Below, piece after piece: positions 16,295-24,957 of a stretch of 64,000 bases of DNA (positions within the stretch are counted from its first letter, which is position 1; each line of letters begins with the position of its first letter). Under the pieces are notes generated by a model. The model ran no database searches. It saw only the letters and a list, made by a program, of their open reading frames with translations, and had not been told where the DNA came from. The stretch covers positions 1-64,000 of the forward strand of contig NZ_RPDJ01000015.1 in the NCBI RefSeq assembly GCF_004023625.1. The letters run 5' to 3'. The translations under genes were made by a program, and so were the position numbers. The DNA is from Streptomyces cavernae (lineage in GTDB: Bacteria > Actinomycetota > Actinomycetes > Streptomycetales > Streptomycetaceae).

Positions 16295-18939
16295 TCACCT
16301 CTCCCGGGCCAGCCGCGCGGCGGCCACGGCGGCCTGCCCGTAGCTGATCCCGCCGTCTCCGACGGGCACCTGTTCGCCGACCAGTACGCGCAACCCCTGC
16401 GCCCGCAGCCGGCGCCTGATCTCAGTCAGCAGCCGCTGGTTGACGAAGCAGCCACCGCCCAGACACACCGTCCGGGGCGCGCCGTCGGCCACGGCCGCTG
16501 CGACGAGGTCGGCGGTGGCGAGGGCCAGCGTGAGGTGGAAGGCCGCCGCCAGCCGGACGACGGGCTCTCCGTCCAGTCGGCGCCGCAGCAGGTCGGACAG
16601 GGTGGGCGCGGAGTCGTACACCCACAGGCCCTGCGCCCGTACGACCCGGTGGGCGAGCGGAACGGCGTGCTCGTCGCCCGCCGCCGCCTCCAGGAGGACG
16701 GCCGCCTCGCCCTCGTACCCGACGGTGCCGGCGATTCCCAGCAGCGAGGCGACCGCGTCGAAGAGCCGTCCGGCGCTGGAGGCGCGCGGGCAGTTGATGT
16801 CCCGGGTGATCATGGCCCGTACGGTGGCTGCCTCCGCCGGGTCGAGCCGGTCCGTGAAAGGACTGGTGAGCCATGGGTACGGGCGCGGCGTGCCCAGCAC
16901 CTCGCCGCCCAGGAGGTGCCCGAGGGCGGTGCGGGACGGGTGACGTACTGCCGCGTCGCCGCCCGGCAGAGGCGCGGTCGAGAACCTGCCCACGCGCCGG
17001 TAGCCGGTCAGATCCGCCAACAGGATCTCCCCGCCCCACAGGGTGCCGTCGTCCCCGAGCCCCAGACCGTCGTAGGCGACCCGAGGAACCGGCCCCGCAC
17101 CCCGTGCTCGGCCGCGCAGGCGGCGACATGTGCGTGATGGTGCTGGACGGGCATGCGGCGCAGTGGCTGCCGCCGCGCCCACTGTGTCGACAGATAGCCG
17201 GGGTGCAGGTCGTGCGCCAGAACGGCGGGTTCCACCCCGGTGAGCCTCTTGAGATCGTCGTACGACTTGCGGAATGCCTCGTACGTGGCCTCGTCCGCCA
17301 GGTCGCCGGTGTGCGGCCCCAGGTGGGCGCGCCCATCGGCGGCGAGCGTGAAGGTGTGCTTGAGATGGGCGCCCGTTCCGGCGACCGGTGTGTTCTGACG
17401 GCGCACCGGGAGAGGGAGCGGGGCGGGGGCGAGGCCGCGCGCCCGGCGCACGGTGATCCGGGTCCGTCCGGTGAACTGGACGACGGAGTCGTCGTAGCGG
17501 GCCCGGATGGGCCGGTCATGGGTGAGGAAGCCGTCGGCGATCGCGGCCAGGGTGCGCCGGGCCTCGGAATCGTCGACGGCGATCGGTTCGTCGCTGACGT
17601 TGCCACTGGTGACCACGAGCGGCCGGGCCAGGTCGTCCAGGAGCAGGTGGTGCAGCCCGGTGGTGGGGAGGAAGAGGCCGACGCGGGCCAGGCCCGGATG
17701 GACCTCGGGGGCGAGACGATGGCCGGTGGGCCGGGGGTGCCGCGCGAGCAGCACCACGGGGCGCTCGGCGGACGTCAGTGCCTCCCGTTCCGCGCCGCTG
17801 ATCCTCGCCGGCCCGGCCGCCGCCGCCAGGTCGCGCACCATCACGGCGAACGGTTTCGCCGGTCGCCGTTTGCGCCGCCGCAGCTCGGCCACGGCCCGCG
17901 GGTCGCCGGCGTCGCACACCAGCTGGTAGCCGCCGAGCCCCTTCAGCGCGACGATCCCGCCGTCGGCGATCGTCTTCACGGCCGCTCGCAGCGCGTCCTC
18001 GTCGCGCAGATCGTCCCAGGCGAGGGCGGGGCCGCAGACGGGGCAGGCGATGGGCTCCGCGTGGAAGCGCCGGTCGCCGGGATCGGCGTACTCGGCCGCG
18101 CAGTCCGCACACAGCGGGAAGCGCCGCATGGTCGTACGGACCCGGTCGTAGGGCAGGTCCTCGATGATCGTGGCGCGCGGGCCGCAGTCGGTGCAGTTGA
18201 TGAACGGGTAACGGTGGCGCCGGTCGCCGGGATCGCGCAGCTCGCGCAGGCATGCTTCGCAGATCGCCGCGTCGGGTGGGATCTCCCGGGGTGCGCTCGC
18301 CGTGGTGCGCCCCGGTGCGCTGTTCCACACGCGGAACCCGCCACCGCGCGGTACCCGTCGCGGCGTGCCGGCCACGGCCGGGACCGTGCCCGCAGGCAGG
18401 TCGGTGCCCGCACTCGCACCCGGGAACGGGGACGAGCCCGAGCCCACGCCTGCGCCTGTGCCAGTGCCCACGCCTGCGCCTGTGCCAGTGCCCACGCCTG
18501 CGCCTGTGCCAGTGCCCACGCCTGCGCCTGTGCCAGTGCCCACGCCTGTGCCAGTGCCCACGCTTGTGCCCGTGCCCGTGCCCGCGGACGGTCCCGTGCC
18601 GGGGGCCGGGTCGCCCGGCGAGGCCGAGCCGGGGGCCGCGGGCGGGGCCGGGGCCGGGGCCGGGTACGAGGCCGGGGGACCCGTGTGCGAGGCCCCGCGC
18701 CCAGGGCTGAGATGGACCCGGCGCACCCGGGCCAGTGCCGGTGCCTCGGCCTGCAGGCGTGCCGCGAATTCCTCTATGACGGCCGGTTCTCCGCATACCT
18801 CGCCCTCGACGTGCCCGTTCACATTGGCCACCCAGCCGTCCAGGCCGAGCGTGGCGGCGGTGCGGTACACGAAGGGGCGGAACCCGACGCCCTGGACGGT
18901 CCCGTACACCTCGAAACGCCGCACGGTCCGTTCGGTCAT
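16295..18939 (-). pseudogene. hypF: Carbamoyltransferase HypF, frameshifted
   Basis: Full-length HypF in two reading frames. The first frame holds acylphosphatase (VQGVGFRPFVYRTA), two zinc fingers (CEACL...CTDCG, CADCA...CPVCG), the YrdC-like domain and the Kae1-like HHHAH motif. Around 17090-17096 the frame breaks. The rest (VAYDGLGLGDDGTLWGGE to CLGGGCFVNQRLL and the C-terminus) continues in another frame. One missing C/G in the GGGGCC run restores a single open frame, so this is either a one-base deletion or a sequencing error. HypF makes the carbamoyl adenylate for cyanide ligands, so a real break would disable the hydrogenase. Start ATG 18939 has AGGAGG. Confidence 0.88.
18441..18590. 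repeat. 24-bp tandem repeat expansion inside hypF
   Basis: About four copies of a 24-bp unit (CCCACGCCTGCGCCTGTGCCAG plus TG) with degenerate flanking copies. On the coding strand they give a Gly-Thr-Val-rich linker (GTGTGAGV repeated). The linker is inserted between the acylphosphatase domain and the first zinc finger, where normal HypF proteins have only a short connection. Confidence 0.85.
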
Positions 18940-19442
18940 GATGACCTCCTGGCGGCAGCGTCGCGATGGCGGACGATCTCGTCCTCGACGGATGCGGCGA
19001 GCGGCTCCACGACGGACGCGACGGCGGGGGAAAGGCCGGTGCCGAGCGCGCTGTCCGCGCCCTCGACGGCGTAGACGACCAGACGGCCCGGCAGTCGGCC
19101 CAGTACGCGGGCGAGTTCCACGGCCTCGCCGAGCCCGAGCCCATGCGTGCTGGTGGTCGTCGGCCGTTCGAGGAACTCGGCGTCCAGTGCGAGGCGGTGG
19201 ACGCGGCCCGGCTCGCCGGGGTGCGCGTGGGCCGCGTCGACCACGACCACGAGAGCGGCGCCCTCCCACAGGCCGATGAGCCGCCCTGGGTCGCCGTCGC
19301 AGGTGGCGAGAACGGTGCCCGGTGGCAGCGGCCGCTGCTCGGCCCGCTCGCGCAGCCGGGCGACAACCGCACAGCCGACACCGTCGTCGCGCCGGAACTC
19401 GTTCCCGACGCCGACCACGGCGATGCGTGTGCGCGTCCTCAT
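18936..19442 (-). CDS. Hydrogenase maturation protease (HyaD/HycI family)
   Basis: A 168-residue endopeptidase that removes the C-terminal extension of the large subunit after nickel insertion. The N-terminal IAVVGVGNEFRRDDGVGCAVV is diagnostic (Asp of RRDDGVG contacts nickel), and a second acid lies in VVVVDAAHA. The ATG at 19442 is chosen as the family start; no clear ribosome site precedes it. It overlaps hypF by 4 bp and heads the maturation operon, 38 bp downstream of a GGGCCGAACGGCC site. Confidence 0.93.
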   Translation of the reverse strand: MRTRTRIAVVGVGNEFRRDDGVGCAVVARLRERAEQRPLPPGTVLATCDGDPGRLIGLWEGAALVVVVDAAHAHPGEPGRVHRLALDAEFLERPTTTSTHGLGLGEAVELARVLGRLPGRLVVYAVEGADSALGTGLSPAVASVVEPLAASVEDEIVRHRDAAARRSS

Positions 19443-19479
19443 ACAGCTCACGGTGCGCCGTGGGGCAACCGTCACAAAA

Positions 19480-19493
19480 GGGCCGAACGGCCT
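19480..19493. promoter_or_regulatory. Palindrome GGGCCG-AA-CGGCCT upstream of maturation operon
   Basis: Near-perfect 6-2-6 inverted repeat 38 bp upstream of the maturation protease start, matching the series at 221, 823, 905 and 61621. The position is compatible with an activator site just upstream of a promoter for the protease-hypF-hypC unit. Confidence 0.5.
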
Positions 19494-19611
19494 GTCCGGA
19501 GGGGCCGATCCTCCTCCTCCTCCTCCGCACCCCCACCCCGTCGCGCTCGCCCCGATGCGATCTGCGAAACGAACAACATGCTGAATTGCACAATCCATCA
19601 GTCGGGCCCTC

Positions 19612-20230
19612 GCCCGTTTCACTGCCCTCCTGACCACCGGCTCGGACCTGGCGGAGGTCCGGCGCGGCCCGTGTCGGGATCTGCTCGCCGGGCTGACCGT
19701 CGCGATCGTGGCGCTGCCGCTCGTGCTCGGTTTCGGTGTCTCCTCGGGGCTCGGGGCTCGGGGCTCGGGGCCGAGGCGGGCCTTGCGACCGCCGTGGTCG
19801 CCGGTGCCCTCGCCGCGGTGTTCGGCGGGTCGAATGTCCAGGTGTCGGGGCCGACCGGGGCCATGACGGTGGTGCTGGTGCCGATCGTCGCGCGGCACGG
19901 GCCGACGGGCGTGCTGACCGTCGGGCTCATGGCGGGCGTCATACTCGTCGCACTGGCCATGCTGAGGGCCGGAAAGTACATGCAGTACGTGCCGGCGCCG
20001 GTCGTCGAAGGTTTCACACTCGGCATCGCCTGTGTGATCGCGTTGCAGCAGGTTCCGAGCGCCCTCGGCGTGCCGAAGCCGGAGGGGGGACCGGGCCCTT
20101 GTGGTGACGGGCCGCGCTGGCGGAGTTCGCGCAGCCGCCGAACTGGACCGCCGTGGCACTCGCGCTGGCGGTTGCCGTGACCATGCTGCTCGGCGCCCGG
20201 TGGCGGCCGACCGTCCTGCTGGCCTCGGGG
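19612..20230 (+). pseudogene. SulP-family anion permease remnant with frameshifts
   Basis: Sequence typical of SulP transporters: RDLLAGLTVAIVALPLVLGFGVSSGLG, then VFGGSNVQVSGPTGAMTVVLVPIV, YVPAPVVEGFTLGIACVIALQQVP, and NWTAVALALAVAVTMLLGARWRPTVLLAS. These blocks fall in different frames. The first shift is at a TCGGGGC heptamer repeated about four times (19739-19772). Removing two copies restores SGLGAEAGLAT. A second shift is near 20095. No start codon precedes the first block, and the C-terminal half is missing after about 20230. SulP genes are usually paired with an ArsR regulator, as is found just downstream. Confidence 0.85.
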
Positions 20231-20470
20231 ATCCTCGCGGGCCAGCGACAGGTCCTCGGCTCCGTCGGCGTACTGGAACTGCTCGGCCGCCAGGGTCGTG
20301 AGTACACGACGACGCCGGAGGCGATCCGGGGTGCGCGGGACCACCTGGAGGCCGCGGGACTGCTGCGGCCGGTACCCGCCGTCCCCGCGGGGGCGGATTC
20401 GGTCGGAAGCCCTGCCGCGGGCGAGGATGGGCCGCATGGCTGAGACACGTGGGCGGAGGAGAACGGCACG
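20231..20470 (+). other. Unassigned sequence between SulP remnant and ArsR gene
   Basis: A stretch with an open frame on the plus strand (SVGVLELLGRQGREYTTTPEAIRGARDHLEAAGLL) and competing frames on the minus strand. I recognise no family. It may be rearranged coding sequence from the same broken locus. Ribosome-site-like GGAGGAG at its right end belongs to the ArsR gene. Confidence 0.3.
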
Positions 20471-20821
20471 ATGAGTACGCCGCTGTACCAACTGAAGGCC
20501 GAGTTCTTCAAGACACTGGGACACCCCGCCCGCATCCGTGTGCTCGAACTGCTGAGCGAGCGCGAGCATGCCGTCGCCGAAATGCTGCCCGAGGTGGGGA
20601 TCGAGCCCGCGCATCTGTCGCAGCAACTCGCCGTACTGCGCCGCGCCAACCTCGTCGTCACCCGCAGGGAAGGCTCGAACGTCTACTACTCGCTGACCAG
20701 CCGAGATGTGGCCGAACTCCTGAAGGTGGCGCGGACCATCCTGTCCGGCCTGCTGGCGGGACAGGCCGAACTCCTCGCCGATCTCCAGGCGGCGCGGCCG
20801 ACCGCCGAGCCGCCGCCCTGA
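20471..20821 (+). CDS. ArsR/SmtB-family winged-helix regulator
   Basis: A 116-residue repressor-type protein: FFKTLGHPARIRVLELLSEREHAVAEMLPEVGIEPAHLSQQLAVLRRANLVVTRREGSNVYYSL is a complete winged helix, with recognition helix AHLSQQLAVLRRA. No metal-binding ELCVC motif is present, so it probably senses something other than a classical soft metal. The ATG follows GGAGGAG. In related genomes this type regulates a neighbouring SulP permease. Here the permease is broken, so the regulator may have lost its target. Confidence 0.9.
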   Translation: MSTPLYQLKAEFFKTLGHPARIRVLELLSEREHAVAEMLPEVGIEPAHLSQQLAVLRRANLVVTRREGSNVYYSLTSRDVAELLKVARTILSGLLAGQAELLADLQAARPTAEPPP

Positions 20822-20897
20822 CGTGAGCGAGACCCGTCTCCTGACCGATGACGCTCGACCGCCGGGCGGACGGAGGTCCGCCGGCGGGGCCCGGGCG

Positions 20898-21063
20898 TCA
20901 CCGATCGGCACGGATGGCGGAGATGTACCGAGTGAAGACGTCAGACCGGACCAGCAGACGCGTGCGGAGGACCGCGCCCCCGGGCTCGTCCCCGATCAGG
21001 ATGATCCGGCTCCAGGCGTACATGAGGCCGGTGTCGACCCGGACGACCTCCCACGCGCTCGGA
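20898..21063 (-). pseudogene. C-terminal fragment of an unidentified protein
   Basis: On the minus strand a coherent 54-residue tail reads AWEVVRVDTGLMYAWSRIILIG, then GAVLRTRLLVRSDVFTRYISAIRADR and a stop. It has the look of genuine coding sequence (balanced hydrophobic pattern, GC3-rich) but begins abruptly where the IS110 remnant starts, so it appears truncated by insertion. I do not recognise the family. Confidence 0.35.
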
Positions 21064-21069
21064 AGGCCT

Positions 21070-21447
21070 CCTGAAGTTACTCGGCGTCGGTCCGATCACC
21101 GCGGCTCAGATCCTGGTCAGCTGGTCGCACCCGGGCCGGTTCCGTTCCGAGGCCGCCTTCGCGTCCTTCGCCGGTGTCGCCCCGATCCCGGCTCATCCGG
21201 CCTGACCAACAAGCACCGGCTCAACAGGGGAGGAGACCGCCAACTGACCCGACCGATGCACACAATCACCCTGATCAGGACGCGGCTGGACCCCGTCACG
21301 AAGGCGTACTTCGCCCGCCGAATCAGCGAGGGCAAGAGCCCCCGCGACGCGCAGCGATGCCTGAAGCGCAACGTCTGCCGCCAGATATTCAAGATCCTCG
21401 AACGACGAAACCAGCCGAACACGGAAGAGCTGCCTCAAGCCAATTGA
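21070..21447 (+). mobile_element. IS110-family transposase remnant (C-terminal, frameshifted)
   Basis: The plus strand encodes LLGVGPITAAQILVSWSHPGRFRSEAAFASFAGVAPIPA, the Transposase_20 domain of IS110 elements, and after a one-base shift near 21190 SGLTNKHRLNRGGDRQLTRPMHTITLIRTRLDP to ERRNQPNTEELPQAN. The catalytic N-terminal RuvC-like domain is absent, so the element is dead. No terminal repeats are visible, as expected for IS110. The gap 21448-21699 beyond it holds no gene I can support. Confidence 0.88.
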
Positions 21448-21699
21448 CCAGACACAGCAGCCTCGGGGGAGACCGACCGGCCCCCCGGGGCCGCCTGCCC
21501 CGTCGGCGCCGCTGCTATGCGCAGCCCTGCTGCGGCGGTTGAGCCGGCCCGCGACTGCTGGATCATTCTTCGGCCCGGGACTTGCCGACGGGCTCGGGCC
21601 CGCCTCCTCTTGGCTGGAGACGGAGCCCGGACGCATCGCGGAATTGCCCCTGATCACCGAGCCGCCGCACTATGCCCTGCGCATACCAATGTCGCCGGT

Positions 21700-22737
21700 T
21701 CAGTTGTCCCGTACGGCGAGCAGCCGCATGAACACGAACCTGCCCGAGATGTAGGAGTGCGCGGACTCACGGCACACACGCTCATGGAAGAACCGGGTGT
21801 ACGCGTTCTTTCGTGGCCCTTCCGGCATCTCCTTGAGCAGCTCGGACACATGCTCGGGAAGCCCCTCAAGCGCGTGGATGATTCCGGGCGTGATGTCCTC
21901 CTCCTCCAGCACACGCAGCCCCGCGTCCGTCACCTTCTTGCGCAGTTGCGGCAGTTCGCTGGTCCACCACTCGTCCGCGAACAGCAGGTGTCCACCCGGC
22001 CGCAGCACCCGCCGTGCCTCGGCGAAGAACCGGTCCACGTGCGGATAGCAGTGGGCGGACTCGATGTTCACCACCGCGTCGAAACTGGCGTCGGCGAACG
22101 GCAGTTGCTCTGCGTCGCCGTGGACGAAGCTGAGCCCGTCGTACTGGTGCACACGGCTGCAGAACGCGACGTTGGCCGGCGAGTAGTCGAGCCCCACCAG
22201 AGTGCGCGGCCGATGCGTACGGGCCACCAGTGCGGCACCGCCGCCTCGGCCGGAGCCCACTTCCAGAACGTCGGTTCCCTTCAGGGGCACCTGGGAGGCG
22301 ATCAGATCGTAGAGCTGTGCGGCGTACTGCCAGACACGCTGCTCAGGCGGGAGCTGGATGTCGACGGCAGCTCCGGTCTTCCGGTGGCCCATGTTCATGA
22401 AGATGAACCAGTCGTCGGGGTACAGCGCGGTCATCAGGTCGTACTTGGCCTGGTACAGCGACTTGGCGTCGGGTACGTCGAGCCAGCGTCCCTCAAGGTC
22501 GCGGGCGCCGGACTGGCCGGGCAGTGACACCGACTGGATCACCCGCTCGGCCACGGTCCGGCAGTGCTCCGGGGCGGGCCGGGGGGCGACCGTGACGTTG
22601 CGGCCGACGTAGTCGGCGACCTGTTCCCACCGCTCGTCGGCGTCAGCGGTGGGGAACCACGTCAGGGAGTCGAGCAGGTGAAGGCCCTGTTCGAGGCTGA
22701 GGGGGGCGTAGAGCGGCTCAGGCGTTCGGACGGTCAA
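21700..22737 (-). CDS. Class I SAM-dependent methyltransferase
   Basis: A 345-residue cytoplasmic methyltransferase. After an N-terminal lid of about 130 residues (ending in VWQYAAQLYDLIASQVPL) comes motif I, VLEVGSGRGGGAALVA. It is followed by GLDYSPANVAFCSRV, HGDAEQLPFADASFDAVVNIESAHCY and ARRVLRPGGHLLFADEWW. The layout resembles C- or O-methyltransferases acting on hydrophobic substrates, but the substrate is unknown. The start is TTG at 22737 with a strong GAGGAG seven bases upstream. It is co-directional with the NDK-like gene at 22976 after a 238-bp gap that contains no gene. It probably belongs to the peptide cluster. Confidence 0.88.
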   Translation of the reverse strand: MTVRTPEPLYAPLSLEQGLHLLDSLTWFPTADADERWEQVADYVGRNVTVAPRPAPEHCRTVAERVIQSVSLPGQSGARDLEGRWLDVPDAKSLYQAKYDLMTALYPDDWFIFMNMGHRKTGAAVDIQLPPEQRVWQYAAQLYDLIASQVPLKGTDVLEVGSGRGGGAALVARTHRPRTLVGLDYSPANVAFCSRVHQYDGLSFVHGDAEQLPFADASFDAVVNIESAHCYPHVDRFFAEARRVLRPGGHLLFADEWWTSELPQLRKKVTDAGLRVLEEEDITPGIIHALEGLPEHVSELLKEMPEGPRKNAYTRFFHERVCRESAHSYISGRFVFMRLLAVRDN

Positions 22738-22975
22738 GGTGTACTCCTCGGGCGTGGGCGGCTTGGGTGCCGGTCGGTTGGGCGTCGATGGTCGGTGAGC
22801 AGAGGAACTGGGCCGTATGCCGGTGTGAACCAGCGCGCCGCCTCAGGGCGGCCGGCCCGTCCGTCGCCGTCAGTCAGTTCGCGTCGGCGCGGCCGGGCAC
22901 GAGCGCCGTCCAGGGACGCGCGAGCATGGCGCGGCTGCACCCCGGACGGAACCGGCGAGCTGGTCGCTCGGGGAA

Positions 22976-23848
22976 TCAGGGCCGATGGCGCGGGGTCGTG
23001 CTGACGAGCGCGCCGGACGGGACAGCGTCGTCGGGTGGCGGAGGCGGGTAGCGACGGGACGAGGTGAGCACCAGGTGCTCCCAAGGGTCAAGGCGGACAC
23101 CAAGTGCCGCGAGGCCCGAGTCGTCCAGGTTCTCGGCCGCCGAACACGGGGGCGCCACCGAGGCGACGAGTTCGCCGCCTGCGGGGCTTCCGAGACTCCG
23201 TAGCCCGCTTTGGGTACACCACTTGTCGACGTGCTCCCGTTGGTCCGGGGCGAGCCGCGGCCAGAGGTTCGCGAGCAGGCGGGCCCGAACACCAGCCAGG
23301 ACGTCGGTGAAATCGCGGGTCTCGGTGGGGTGGGCGCGCTCGGCGACGCGGAGTGCCCGACGCAGTCGTGCGGTGCCGTGCTCCATTGGTCCCGCGCCGG
23401 CCTCCAGGAAGATCGCGCTCTCCTGCGCGGTGTCCTGCGGGGAGTCGGAGGAGTGGACGATGTTGAGGACCGTGTTGATGGACCGTAGGTCCTTCCTGAT
23501 CGACCCAGGCAGGGCGCAGGCAGGGTCGCCGCGCCCCTTGAGTTCGGCCAGGCGCCGGTGCACCTCATAGGGCGGATGGGACGTGCCGCTCTCGACCGCC
23601 AGGGCCAGCATGGGTCCGAGCGCGAAGAGTTCCTCCACCGTCCGGTACAGCTCCGGGTCCTGCGCCACCGGCGCATTGCGGCGGTGGAACGGTTCCAGGT
23701 TCGGTGGCGCGGTGGGCCACAGCCGGTGGCCGACGATACGGAATCCACCACGGCCGAGCCGGTCGACGATCTCACCCCCCAGGCCGCGTCGCAGCCCGTC
23801 GGGGGCGATCAGGAACAACGCGGTACGGCGGTAATCCAGGGCTGACAA
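22976..23848 (-). CDS. Divergent nucleoside diphosphate kinase-like protein with C-terminal extension
   Basis: The N-terminal 150 residues follow the NDK fold: TALFLIAPDGLRRGLGGEIVDRLGRGGFRIVG, then RRNAPVAQDPELYRTVEEL, and a catalytic-type loop VHSSDSPQDTAQESAIFL matching the HGSDS motif, including the phospho-acceptor His. The usual Lys of LIKPD is replaced by Ala (LIAPD), so phosphotransfer may be lost or altered. About 110 extra C-terminal residues have no recognisable domain. I choose TTG at 23848 because GGAAAGG lies 8 bases upstream and the earlier in-frame TTG at 23920 forms the -35 box of a promoter. Function unknown. Confidence 0.65.
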   Translation of the reverse strand: MSALDYRRTALFLIAPDGLRRGLGGEIVDRLGRGGFRIVGHRLWPTAPPNLEPFHRRNAPVAQDPELYRTVEELFALGPMLALAVESGTSHPPYEVHRRLAELKGRGDPACALPGSIRKDLRSINTVLNIVHSSDSPQDTAQESAIFLEAGAGPMEHGTARLRRALRVAERAHPTETRDFTDVLAGVRARLLANLWPRLAPDQREHVDKWCTQSGLRSLGSPAGGELVASVAPPCSAAENLDDSGLAALGVRLDPWEHLVLTSSRRYPPPPPDDAVPSGALVSTTPRHRP

Positions 23849-23891
23849 CTGAGGAACCTTTCCTGCTGTCCTGTTGTTTTCGATCGCCCCG

Positions 23892-23923
23892 AAGCTAACA
23901 GTGCGCCTTAATAGTGACAAGAG
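23892..23923 (-). promoter_or_regulatory. Promoter of NDK-like gene with shared AATAGTGACAAGAG motif
   Basis: Minus-strand TTGTCA at 23915-23920 is followed after 17 bp by TAGCTT, a reasonable sigma-70-type promoter. The plus strand here reads AATAGTGACAAGAG (23910-23923), exactly repeated as the complement at 49084-49097 beside the thioamide precursor gene. Confidence 0.5.
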
Positions 23924-24078
23924 GTTTTGACAGGAGAGTCATATGGCTTGACTGGGCGCTGCCGGATGTGTGAACGTAATCCCGTCGACAGCGCACCCAC
24001 GAAGGTTGAAAAGATTTCTCCTCGGGCGTTGTCAGGTCCATCCAGGCTTGCTTCGTATGAATAGGGAGGTACCTGGCT

Positions 24079-24957
24079 ATGGCCGAAGCACTGCTGGCTG
24101 CCGCGGCAGGTGTCACCGTCCTCGGCGCCGCGGCGGGCACGGGCAAGACCGGTATCTCGATCGGGATCCTGCGCTCCCTCGCACGCCGAGGCGTTCCGTG
24201 TGCGCCGTTCAAGGCCGTCGCGGTGGTTGCGCCCGACGACCCGGCCCTCCCGTCGGTTCCTCCGTGGCAGCGCGGCGTACTGCACAGTTGTGCGGCGGCC
24301 CACGTTCCTGTCGAGTGGTGGAACAACCCGGTCCTCGTCGATCTGCCGCAACCGGGCGCCATCGAGGGTGACCTCTACGTCCGCGGCGAACGCATGGGAC
24401 GCGTGACGGTGTCCGGTGAGGACAGTCTCAATATCGCCACCCTGCCGGACCGCCTGCGACGGGCCTGCGAAGAGGCGGTGCACGACGGCTATGACCGCTT
24501 CGCGGACAGCGGCCGGTGGCCCCTCGTCGAGGGAGCCGCCGGCGTCGGCGAACTGGAACCCCAGGACGACCTTGCCAACCAGATCGTCCCCGCTCGCGCC
24601 GGGTTGCCGGTCCTCCTGGTCACCAACCCCCGGCGTTCCGGCCACCTCGCCGCGCTGACCGGGTTGCCCTGGCTGCTCGCTCCCGCCCTCCGGGACCTGG
24701 TTCTCGGATTCGTGCTCAACCAGGTCACTTACGGGGCCCGCCTCGACGTCATGATCCAACGGCTTACCCTCGCAACCGGCCTGCGGCTGCTCGGTACGGT
24801 TGCCGATTCCCCTCTGCCCAGTGATTACGACGGATCCCCATTCATGCTGGAGACGCTCTACGAGCGACGCGCGGCGTATGTCAGGGAATCCGGGCTCCTC
24901 GACTCCCTGCCCCTGCCGACGCCGGTCGGCTCCATCCAGGACGAGGCCGTGTCATGA
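24079..24957 (+). CDS. CobQ-like ATP-dependent amide ligase domain lacking glutaminase
   Basis: A 292-residue P-loop protein homologous to the N-terminal synthetase domain of cobyric acid synthase CobQ and related to BioD. Walker A is GAAAGTGKTGIS (about residues 16-27), followed by APFKAVAVV (compare APFKAQNM of CobQ), then EGAAGVGELEPQDDLANQIVPARAGLPVLLV and GFVLNQVTYGARLDVMIQRLTLATGLRLLGTV. The class I glutamine amidotransferase half of CobQ is completely absent. CobQ activates carboxylates with ATP and amidates them; this protein could do so with free ammonia or another amine. The ATG has GGGAGGT upstream and the stop overlaps the ABC ATPase start. A role on the small peptides is inferred. 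Confidence 0.75.
   Translation: MAEALLAAAAGVTVLGAAAGTGKTGISIGILRSLARRGVPCAPFKAVAVVAPDDPALPSVPPWQRGVLHSCAAAHVPVEWWNNPVLVDLPQPGAIEGDLYVRGERMGRVTVSGEDSLNIATLPDRLRRACEEAVHDGYDRFADSGRWPLVEGAAGVGELEPQDDLANQIVPARAGLPVLLVTNPRRSGHLAALTGLPWLLAPALRDLVLGFVLNQVTYGARLDVMIQRLTLATGLRLLGTVADSPLPSDYDGSPFMLETLYERRAAYVRESGLLDSLPLPTPVGSIQDEAVS

Noticed and set aside
18441..18590. Short tandem repeats resembling a CRISPR array
   Set aside because: Units are directly adjacent without spacers, GC-rich and in frame within hypF. No cas genes are present.
16295..18939. Two separate genes in place of one hypF
   Set aside because: The two frames join in the middle of the Kae1-like domain, between HHHAH and VAYDGLG, so they are halves of one protein.
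20823..21074. Small plus-strand frame after arsR
   Set aside because: Arg/Asp-rich shadow composition, while the minus strand over the same stretch gives a more protein-like tail.
23849..23920. Upstream TTG start of the NDK-like gene
   Set aside because: No ribosome site precedes it and the codon forms part of a -35 box. The TTG at 23848 has GGAAAGG in front.
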